From Haemaphysalis longicornis (taxonomy: Eukaryota; Arthropoda; Arachnida; Ixodida; Ixodidae): 64,000 nt of DNA. A program made the translations under genes and the position numbers. The stretch is taken from contig CM023449.1 in NCBI GenBank assembly GCA_013339765.2, positions 36,162,353 through 36,226,352 of the forward strand. The letters run 5' to 3'. The notes under the pieces are model-generated. The model worked only from the letters and a program-made list of their open reading frames with translations. It searched no databases and was not told the DNA's origin. Positions 55,850 to 64,000 of the stretch are shown piece after piece. Within the stretch, counting starts at the first letter, position 1. Every line of letters begins with the position of its first letter.

Positions 55850-56598
55850 TATGGTTTGGGAATACGTTGCCCGGTTGAGTCGATTACTGCGATGGCATGT
55901 GCTGCGTGGCTTCGGTAGTAGTGGCATCGGTGCAACATGCCGTGGTGCGGTTCCGTATCGTCGGAGGATGAGCTTGGCGGAGTGTGCTCAGCGTCCTGCG
56001 CAAAGTGCAGGGTGGATGTACTCGGGGATGGGTAACCCCATTAAGGTCTTATAGTCGGTTTGGAGAATATGCGGAGGTCGAGGTGGGACGGGTTCTGTAT
56101 CCTAGGCATTGAAGGACAGATCGTCTTGTGGTAGTTAGGGTGAGATAATGGACCCGACTTTAGTGACGTGCTTCAAGTAAGTCTGGCTGAGGATGCCTAG
56201 ATTGTGGACACCCCTTGTGAATGCCTAGATTGAGCAGGTCTGCTATAGGGGGGGAATGATGGTAGTCCCAGGGCTGTCTTTGTGGCTTGTTGTACATTGG
56301 GTGCAGATATTATTGCGCCTCTTGCGTATGTAGTGACACATTGTGTGTAGCCTATGTTAGGCGACCGATAAGCATTGCCTGGATGAGTTGACACCTGTCA
56401 ACCCATCCAGGCAATGCTGTCTGTGCTTTTCGCCGAGGCCGGGGAGGTGGATGCATATAAGTTCGGTGAGATAAGTCTGCTGGGAGACCGTTTCGTGTAG
56501 GGTGGCCAGAAAGGCAGCACTCGATCCACCATGGTGGAAGGGCACTCCAAGAATGTGGAGGGTTTGGATCTTGGGCGATCAGTGCCACTGATGTGGAT
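55850..56598 (-). pseudogene. LINE L4, inverted 5' half (RT thumb and connection)
   Basis: On the minus strand, reading from 56598, KIQTLHILGVPFHHGG is a typical end-of-RT motif, followed by LIQAMLIGRLT (connection), LGLP and then a decayed start of RNase H. Stops and frameshifts are frequent. It is directly followed on the plus strand by the 3' half of what looks like the same kind of LINE, in opposite orientation. A 23-bp near-perfect hairpin (56371-56418) interrupts it. Confidence 0.65.
56371..56418. repeat. 23-bp inverted repeat, loop CC
   Basis: AGCATTGCCTGGATGAGTTGACA-type arm at 56371-56393 against its inverse at 56396-56418, one mismatch (22 of 23). It lies inside L4. Confidence 0.9.
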
Positions 56599-57620
56599 TG
56601 CAAGAACGGGGGCCGAGCGTGCCGCCTGCTCTTCCCCGCGTCGTCAACCCCCGCGGAGCTGGCCGGCCTGCATCTGGCTGCGGACCTGCTGCTCGAGCGG
56701 GCAGGCCAGGACAGCGAGGCCCTGCAGTCCTAACAGACTCGCGGCCAGCTCTGCTGCGACTGCGGGCGGCAGACCAGCTGTCCAGCTCCCGTGGGTACGT
56801 GGATTCATCGTTGGCTGCCAAGGTGCACGCGGTGGCTTCTGGAGGCTGCAACGTGCTACTGCAGTGGCTGCCGTCCCATATGGGCATCCCTGGCCAAGGG
56901 TAGCCGGATACCCCCGTCTCCCGGGACGTCACAGCGTTTTTACGCCGCATGACAGCACCTAACCCAAGTGGCCCTGACCGTGCACACAGACCGCCGAGTG
57001 GCGAGTGGCCAGGCCCCTCGGGTCCTCCCGGGGCGTCTGAGCAGAGACGTCCGCAGCCTGCTGCTCCGGATGCGGCTACACTGCTGCGACGTGGCAGCCC
57101 GACTGCACGTCCAAGGCCGCTGCGCCTCCACCACCTGTGCCTACTGTCCCGAGCCCGATACGCTGGAGCACCTGATCTGCTCTGCTCAGAGTTTGCAGCA
57201 CACCGAGGAGTGCTGCAGACTTCGCTCCAGCATCTTGGGCTGCACCACCAGCGCCTCGAAGACCTGCTCTTCCTGACGGGCCCTGACGGCACCCGCCGTG
57301 GCGTGTTCCAGCATCTCCTTGGCTACCTTGAGGCCGCCGGACTCGCCAAGCGCCTGTAGAAGGCCGACTGCTTTCCGCGCCATTACTGCTGCTGCTTCGC
57401 TTAGTTTTGCGTAGAGGCCCCACTTTTTTCCTCTTCTAGCTTCCCTATCTCTTTTACCACCCTCTTTCTCCTCTCTCATCTTTCATCCCCCTCTTCCTCT
57501 TCCCCCGCACTGAGTTGTATGCAGATGAGCCCCCATGCAGATGGGCTCAATAATATCCCCAGTGCACTTCGTTTCCTTCTTCCACCTGTATCACTGAGTA
57601 GTAGTAGTAGTAGTAGTTGT
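56599..57620 (+). pseudogene. LINE L4, 3' half (RNase H, Cys motif, 3' UTR)
   Basis: TPAELAGLHLAADLLLERAG and VLTDSRPALLRL, then LLQWLPSHMGIPG, mark RNase H. RSLLLRMRLHCCDVAARLH and CAYCPEPDTLEHLIC mark the C-terminal Cys/His motif. The ORF closes after FQHLLGYLEAAGLAKRL at 57357-57359. A pyrimidine-rich 3' UTR follows, ending in (AGT)n at 57597-57620. Several frame changes make it non-functional. Confidence 0.8.
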
Positions 57621-57886
57621 ATTAGTACACTATACTTGTGTCTTCGCTTCGAGAAATGAAGCACAGCTCTACTTTCTCGTCGGTTAACACTATAGTGCCT
57701 AGAATGGGAAGCCCTTGATCCAGGTCCGCAGTTAATGGGCGGGGCTTAGGCAGGAGTGGATAAGTGATGACGTCACTGAACTTGCATTTTTTGTGCTTGT
57801 TTTACGAGAAGCGGCGGCGCGGAATCATGATGGAATCTCGAGAAGATGGTTCGATGCACTGCGGGCACCACTAAGTTCCAAGATGT
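57621..57886. other. No feature recognised
   Basis: Nothing recognisable as gene, repeat or RNA. Confidence 0.4.
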
Positions 57887-58260
57887 GTGTGTGTGTCCGT
57901 CTTGTTTCAGCTGATCAGTTGGGGATTTCCGTCGACGGCAGCGTACGTGCGTGAAGTGGGTGAGGCGTTAGGGTTCGGTGGACAGCACTTGCGTTCGAAG
58001 ATGCGTTTGTGTGCGTGTCCCTTTTGTTAAAAGTTGACAAGTTGGTGCGTGCTTGGAGTGCATGTGGGTGGTGCGCCGAGGCAACTGCTTTGAACCTTTT
58101 TTTTGTCTGTGGAAAGTTGTGCGGTGATATGCCGAAAGCTATGTGTTTCTGCGTCTGCCCCATTTCAGCTCATCAAATTGGTGCTTTGAAACTGGGTGAT
58201 GCTCTAAGGCACCGCTTCAATTTCTTAAACTCCCATGCGAAGTGATGCGAAGCTTGCTCC
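57887..58260. repeat. Degenerate tandem repeat, three units of about 120-135 bp
   Basis: Each unit starts with a TGTGTGTGTGTCCGTCTTG-like run (57887, 58008, 58142), continues with TTCAGCT.ATCA..TTGG.G and ends near GTGGGTGA.GC.TTAG. The third unit reads TTCAGCTCATCAAATTGGTG. The units differ by many substitutions. Confidence 0.65.
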
Positions 58261-59570
58261 AGCAGTGTGAAATTATGATTACTACCCTTTATTTTCCCGT
58301 GAAGGACGTTTGTGCGCTGTTGGTTTGTTAGACTACGCGGTGGTTTGTTGACGTACAATATCGTCAGTAGACTGCAGGAAAAGACAAAATCGCTACACTG
58401 GAGTTGTTTGTGCGGTCAATGTCGTCATACACGCTGTTCGCAACCGGCGAGAATGCGACTAGTATGTCGAAACAATATGCTAAAAGAAAACACTCACTTA
58501 TGTCCTAGCACTAGTTCGATCTATAACTTTAGATTCATTTGGCGTAGTAACGACATTGTTCAGAAATGCATACCCAAGAGAAAATGTGTTCTAGCACCAG
58601 CTACTTTATGGTTAAATTCCAGGCTGAGCTCAGCTGTTCTCCGCTGGTACGGTGTTCGCTTGGAACGGCAGCGAATTTACCCATCAACAAGCTTGTGCCA
58701 GCTCATATTTAGACTGGTGTACAGATCACAATTCAAATCCGTCATATCCACTTCACCAACACGTGGAACGTCTAAGTGAAATAAGTACAATTCCATAGCC
58801 CTTGTGTAGCATGTGTGATTTCATGGCTCGTGTAACATAATTTTCTTTGACTGCGAATGGCTGACGCACCAAGGAAGTTGTACAAGTCGGGTAACAGCTG
58901 CGCTGAACGCAGACGCATCATCGCAAGTGCAAACACCGCCTCATCGCTCGACGCGCGTCACGCGACGTGCCCAGTCGTAAGTGGGAATGTCTGCTCTCGG
59001 TGCTATAAGTCTTCATACGCTCCCCCACTAAGCAAATAGCCGTTCACCTAAATAGACGGAAAATGAAGCCTTCGACAGTACCCGAAACTGCCTTACCGAA
59101 ATTGAAGCGTACTGCTCATCTCTGCTTACGATAAAAGCGCATGTAGAATACATTCAAACCATCGCTTACCAGAACACTGAACAAAATGCCTACACAGCAG
59201 CAAGGATAGACGGTATGGAAGACAGATCCCGCCGATCAAACCTATTTTACAGCGTTAGAGATATTGAAAAAGAAACTTGGTAGCTGCCACAAAAGTTCGT
59301 GACTGAAAACTGCACGACCCACCATGGCATTCCCATCCAACAATCGGGCATAAAACGTGCGCCTCATCTGGGAGCACTTAAATCCGACCGAAAATGGCCG
59401 ATAATTATAAAACTTGTGAGCTACAAAATGTAACAGCGTGCTTTGTTATCTCCCATTAAACTAAAAAATACCAAATACGCCACTTCTTAGGGCTACTCAC
59501 ACAAAACGCGGCTTGCCTGCAAACAAATGAATTCAAAAAATCGCAGCAGCATACTTTTAAACTTCGGCAC
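58261..59570. other. No gene recognised
   Basis: Moderately AT-rich, with scattered short open frames on the plus strand and no recognisable domain, splice-flanked exon or repeat. Confidence 0.45.
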
Positions 59571-59571
59571 A

Positions 59572-60270
59572 CAAGCGCAACGGCGTACGCCGTTGCGCTT
59601 GCGCCTGTGTACGCCTGCGTACAGCGTACGCCTGCGGCGACATACGCCGCTGCCTTTACACCGACCGGCGACGTCGGAGAGGGCGCGTAACCGCATATCG
59701 CCGCAACGCGCGCGTAAACCAAGCGCCGCGCAGTGTGGCTCGACTACCTCGGACTCAGCTTTGTGGCGACCAGTTCAACTACATTTTAACTCAAATAAAA
59801 CAAATAACGCCTACTCTCACAAAAGCACTTATATTTAATACAGAAACAACTAAAACAGTTCTTGGGACATCAAAAAAACGTAAAGGATTTGTATGCATAC
59901 TTGGCAGGCACAAAACCCTCCGCTACATTTGGCAAACTGCCTTGCTCCCACAGTTGCTCGTTGCTTTGCGTGTTTTATCTGGTTGTTTGCTCTCCGTATT
60001 CTACAAATTACTTCGTTTTATCGCATAAATAATTGTAAAGTTAGCTTAATTATCAATTTGCTGTCTCGTTATGCGACATGACCGCCAGATAACATCACCG
60101 TCAGAGGTCTACGTCAACACCGTGCGCCCGAAAGTTTGCGTCGATGTCTGGCGAGCTCCGACTTGGGCGTAAGAAGCGCGTAGCAACGCATTCGGCGTAC
60201 GCCGGAGTACGCCGGTTCCTTACGCGCTTACGCCGGTTTACGTTGTTGCGCGTGTACGTCGGTTTTACTC
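59572..60270. mobile_element. Probable MITE with GGCGTA/TACGCC-rich ends
   Basis: A perfect 30-bp palindrome (59572-59601, centre GGCGTACGCC) starts a block rich in TACGCC. A block rich in the inverse motif GGCGTA/CGCCGG closes at about 60160-60270 (CGGCGTACGCCGGAGTACG). The AT-rich middle has no coding sequence. The inverted GC-rich ends around an AT-rich core suggest a MITE with repetitive subterminal motifs. Target duplication not identified. Confidence 0.5.
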
Positions 60271-60287
60271 GTGCGTGTGGTTGGGAC

Positions 60288-60424
60288 GGTGCGCTGAAAT
60301 CTCGAACACACGGGCAATTTTGCGTTTCGCCTCCACCAGAAAAGCGGCCACCGCAGCAGAAAATCGAACCGGTGTCCTCGTGCTCAGCAGCACAACGCCT
60401 TAGCCACTGAGCCTCCACGGCGGA
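60288..60424 (-). mobile_element. Ruka-type SINE head fragment
   Basis: The minus strand has GTGGCTCAGTGGCTAAGGCG-like and CGGTTCGATTTTC plus CTTTTCTGGTGGAGGCGAAA. The body downstream of about 140 bp is missing, and a D-type element fragment adjoins on the right. Confidence 0.8.
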
Positions 60425-60425
60425 T

Positions 60426-60580
60426 GACACCTGACAGTTGCTGTGGGTATTCCAGAAAGTTGGTGCACACCTCCAGAGCAAAACATACTTGCAGTGTGGG
60501 ATTGACCAACCAAAGAATCCATCACAAGAAAGCTTCGCGCTCAACCATTGTCGTCGTTAGACGAATGGGTGCATGATTTT
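60426..60580 (-). mobile_element. D-type element fragment, minus strand
   Basis: CTCAACCATTGTCGTCGTTAG and CGAATGGGTGCATG are the inverse of the D-type start, and CAGTGTGGGATTGACCAACC matches the interior of the 53207 copy. Confidence 0.7.
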
Positions 60581-60960
60581 TACAAGTGGCAATAACACAA
60601 AAATGACACTGTAACACACATTCGCGATGTTATGAAGGTACGGTGTTGAGAGTTTTAGTTACCCAATCTGCAAAAAATTGAAACTGTTTTTCTTCGCGGA
60701 GATTTTGCCGCAGCGCAATGGTTCAGAGAAAATTCGCCGTTGTAAAGGACACTTTTGTGCACCACCTCCTGTAGGCAACTGATGGGGAATCGTAGATTCT
60801 TCATTGCAGCAGAAACTTCGTTGAAGCAGACTTTGCTCTAGCAGGATATGGCTGTACCTTAAAGAAATCGCTCATCAGCTTACACCACAGTGGGTAAATT
60901 GCTTTTTAGGCATGCCCATCTAATTGAAAAGACATTTTTACCCCTACAAGGCAACTATGG
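60581..60960. other. No feature recognised
   Basis: Nothing recognisable as gene or repeat. Confidence 0.4.
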
Positions 60961-63019
60961 TGTTAAATATTGGTTGTTCATCATGAAACAAAGAAAAATA
61001 CAGTAAAATGCTTCATTTATATAAAAAATATTGGTCAATCGCCACTACAGGGGAATAAAACACATAAAAAACTACACAGGACAACACAGGCACAAGGCCA
61101 GGTACAAAACAGGCCAGTTGGACATTGCACTCCTCAACAAGACTCGCTTCACGGAATGCAGGTTTTCAAAAATGGACGGATAGATACCGGAATGTGGTGT
61201 CTTTCTAAAGCATTTCTCTAAAAGACATATGTGATCACTGTTGCAGCAACTCACATCCTCACACACTGCATTGCACTAAGTGCACAAAAGTACAGACTCA
61301 GTACTAGTAAAGGCTGCCCAAGTACAAAACCAGTTTCCGCGACGTCGTACGGCCCCCTCCCACAGAGAGCAGCTTATGACGCCCAGCACTTTGATGGGAA
61401 ACAAACACACAGGATCAAAATGAGATTCACGCTGGAACAATGGAATGTTACGAGCTCCAAAAAATGGCGAAGGGTATTAAAAAAACAGGTGTAAAAATGG
61501 TTTCACGCACAGCCATAAAACACGCCTATGTATACAGCATGCAGTCTGTACAAAAATGTAAACAATATACAAAGTGCAAAAAAGGCTGCATGAGACTGAT
61601 TCAGATCTGCCGAGATGAGAAAATAAATGAGATTGGTGACCAATAAGATGAGAGGGCCACAAATATCATTGAAGGCACACCATTAAAATTGTCAACCACT
61701 CTATCAGCATAAAAGCTCTAGACAGAGTGGGGTACCATCTATGCCTTTTCAACTACATTTTTTTCGTCACCGGACAACTACACTAAAAACATGATTCCCT
61801 TTGCCGATTTGACAATGTCAGCACTGACATGCCCGCAGGGAGTAATTCAACAGATTGTCAGTGTTTTTAAATTCTGTAAAATGAACAAAACCAAACAAAG
61901 CAGCCATATTACTCATTACCAAATGAAAGCGGGAATGTGAAATACCGGTATAGCCTCGAACTAGGTTGTAAATAAACGTAACATCATTGCAGAAGTTTGA
62001 AATTCGCATACATGGTTTTTCTTCTGGATTTTAGAGATCAACGGAGGCACTAGATGTGATATTTGCAAGCACTAGCTGTAGATATAAAAATACTTAAAGC
62101 GTAGCTGGACACAACAAATGTTCCCACTTGCACAAACGCGAGATAATGTTTCAAGTTGAAGGCACACAACGTCAGTGCAAGTTAGTCACATTTCACAACG
62201 TTAAAAATGGTGCAATAGTAAGACATAAAATCACTGGGAGGCCGTTCTAAAAACAACCCAGAAAGGTCTGACAACATTCACTAAAGCAAACCTCCAAGTA
62301 CTCGGATCTAAGTTGCTGAACATGCAATTAAAATACCATCGAAACGAACTGTCTCACAGGAAACACAAGAGCACTGCGCAGCTTTTGCCGGTAACAAGTG
62401 CAAGGCAAGTTCAAACAAGCACCAATTATTATAAGCTCTCCCTTTGAAGTCAGTCACAAACTAATAAAAGTTAGTACACACACAATGGCAGCCCCTTAGC
62501 ATTTTTTTTCTCAAAGCCCTCTTTCTTTTTTAACTTTAAAATTAGTGCTAACTTGGTTTGCTTCATGAGCCGTGATGCGCACAGTTCTTTAAAAATAAAT
62601 GAGAAACCTCCTCGACAAGAAATCAAGGTCTTTCTGCACAGTTCATCTTTCTAGATGAAAGATAATGCAGTATTAAACAGTAAGCTGGGAACAAAAATAA
62701 ACCCGGTGCGATTGCAAATTGCATCTTTGAGTCAAGTGTGCTTTGTCATCACAAGACTAATTGTCCAAGTAGCCAACGTGGGACATCCTAAAATGTTTTG
62801 ATTCCTGTAATATCACCCTTCTCCACCTCAAAAGCAGGACGGTTGCTACAAGAACATCACAGAGCTTTGCTCTCCACTTCAAACACAGGCACAAAGTAGC
62901 CCCACCAGGCTAGGTTAGATCGCTAACAGAGGCCCCAATCAGCACCACGGTTTGTACAACTCCGTCAGGGTTAAGTCTTGAGCCTTGAAACATGTCCACG
63001 GCAGTCCCTAACGTCCCCG
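60961..63019 (-). other. Probable long 3' UTR of the minus-strand gene
   Basis: About 2 kb of AT-rich, non-repetitive sequence directly downstream of the stop codon of the terminal exon at 63020. No mobile element or open frame of note. The lack of repeats in such a repeat-dense window supports transcribed, constrained sequence. The polyadenylation site was not pinned down. Confidence 0.45.
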
Positions 63020-63174
63020 TCAGAGCAAAAGCCGCAGACACGCCAACAGTAGCAACTGCACGATGCCCACGTGACAGGCGAGGGCTGGCGCCGACCCCAT
63101 CAGGATGGCAGCCTGTTCAGCAATCTGCTGGTACGGGTTGGAGCCATCGTCGAAGTACATAGGGCAGTCATCGT
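63020..63174 (-). CDS. Terminal exon, protein with GPI-anchor-like C-terminus
   Basis: On the minus strand a very good acceptor (TTTTCGTTTCCTTGCCGTGTTTCAG) precedes 155 nt encoding DDCPMYFDDGSNPYQQIAEQ, then AAILMGSAPALACHVG and the hydrophobic end IVQLLLLACLRLLL before the stop at 63020-63022. The small-residue cluster GSA, a short spacer and an uncharged hydrophobic tail at the very C-terminus are what a GPI-attachment signal looks like, so the mature protein is probably a GPI-anchored surface or secreted-pathway protein; a C-terminal membrane anchor is the alternative. I do not recognise the family. Upstream exons lie to the right of the window or were not found. The open frame continues upstream across the acceptor, but that part looks like intron. 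Confidence 0.6.
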
Positions 63175-64000
63175 CTGAAACACGGCAAGGAAACGAAAAC
63201 TCCTTGAGCGCAGAAACTAACGTCAGGCGGGCATTTTGTTCAAAATCGTGTTGGAGTTCCATGAACCAAGGAACATTTTGGCGACGAGGTGGGTATGAGG
63301 CTAGCAGACCAGTGCGATTAATTCCGGCCACATAGGGGTTCTTTACCCAGCACCAAAATCTTGCGTGAAAGGGCAAAAGAATTCAAAACCGAACACTGCA
63401 GAGCAACACAGTGGTCTTTAAAGGATTGCCAGCAAGAGATGAGGCATTCAGAGCACTGAAAGGTGACGTTACAAAAAGGGATGTTCGGCAGCAATCTACG
63501 AGGGATAAATATTACAGTGGTGGGATGTTGCTTCCTATCAGCAAGAGGCACGGCCAAAGAAAGCGGCCAATCAGGGCTAGCTACTTCAAGTTGGCCCGTC
63601 ACATGAGTGCCTCATCCCCTCAGTGGAGTTCACTGCTTGTTTCTTGCATTGATGTAAGTGTCCAACTACTCCTGAATGGCCGGCCACTGTCAGCATCCCA
63701 CGCAAGAGCTTCGCCAATGAGTGTTCAAAGCGTGGAAATAAGCTAGGGGGGACACTGCTCTTAAGACAGCTTCCTTTAATTCTTAAGTAAGCTCTGTGAA
63801 ACTTATCAGTCTCGCTGCTTTTTTCCCAACTGACTTCAAATATGCCATTATTTTTTGGGTAAGTCAATTAGTTCCCAAGATAATTAGAGATAATTAGTCA
63901 TTTTTGGAGGAACAATAAACAAAACAGTGTTAGCCATAGATCTGTAATGTTTACGTTTTCGAATACTATGAACCGTGGTGAATGCAATAAAAGTATCAAT
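63175..64000 (-). other. Probable intron of the minus-strand gene
   Basis: No exon or repeat recognised. Short open frames on both strands lack domains. Confidence 0.4.

Noticed and set aside
59527..60028. Overlapping plus-strand open frames around the palindrome
   Set aside because: Composition follows the TACGCC-rich repeats and the AT-rich core. No domain or splice signals.
63318..63867. Minus-strand frames upstream of the terminal exon
   Set aside because: No family resemblance and they lie beyond a very strong splice acceptor, so they are probably intron.

Overview
This looks like nuclear DNA of a hard tick (Ixodidae, probably a metastriate). The main evidence is several copies of a tRNA-headed SINE ending in (AATC)n that matches the published ixodid 'Ruka' type, tick-style I-clade LINEs carrying RNase H, many TTAA-flanked MITEs, and short exons separated by kilobase introns. 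No prokaryotic operon, phage or CRISPR structure is present. Most of the long open reading frames are translations of repeats.

Layout. 1-6 kb holds two TTAA-flanked MITEs (1694-2569 and 4003-5871, the second carrying a SINE and a tRNA-like module) and the 5' end of a Ty3/Gypsy-type LTR element (5992-6387). 6.5-23.3 kb is a higher-order repeat: unit A (about 2.0 kb), unit B (about 0.95 kb) and unit C (about 0.65 kb) in the order A1-B1-C1-A2-A3-A4-B2-C2-A5. B1/C1 is interrupted by a 3,168-bp inverted-repeat element (9468-12635) with a 7-bp target duplication; the empty site survives in the B2/C2 paralogue. The element contains decayed copies of A and B. 23.5-26.3 kb is a daisy chain of four TTAA elements, neighbours sharing one TTAA. 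28.25-31.13 kb is a second chain of three.

Host genes. Four exons on the + strand (26314-26485, 27968-28172, 31792-31916, and about 32907-33092) form part of a gene whose product resembles the extracellular region of TMEM8/PGAP6-type membrane proteins; the TTAA chains and a foldback element lie next to or inside its introns. A Gln/Gly-rich exon (45187-45969, two apparent frameshifts) and a candidate terminal exon (50681-50793) may belong to it or to a separate gene. At the right end, a minus-strand terminal exon (63020-63174) encodes a C-terminus resembling a GPI-anchor signal, followed by about 2 kb of repeat-poor sequence that is probably its 3' UTR.

Retroelements at 33.8-57.6 kb: a broken hAT transposase (33789-35256, minus); a 5'-truncated I-type LINE (35546-37679, minus); a nearly full-length but frameshifted I-type LINE (37680-43010, minus); a 3' fragment of a third LINE (43395-44640, plus) ending in a long (GA)n tract; and a fourth LINE copy with an inverted 5' half (about 55850-57620), as expected from twin priming. 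Dispersed B- and R-type elements at 47-54 kb share a GC-rich 5' end and a short 3'-terminal hairpin whose stem shows compensatory changes, which suggests a Helentron/HINE-like non-autonomous family. Coordinates of degenerate elements are read by eye and may be off by tens of bases.
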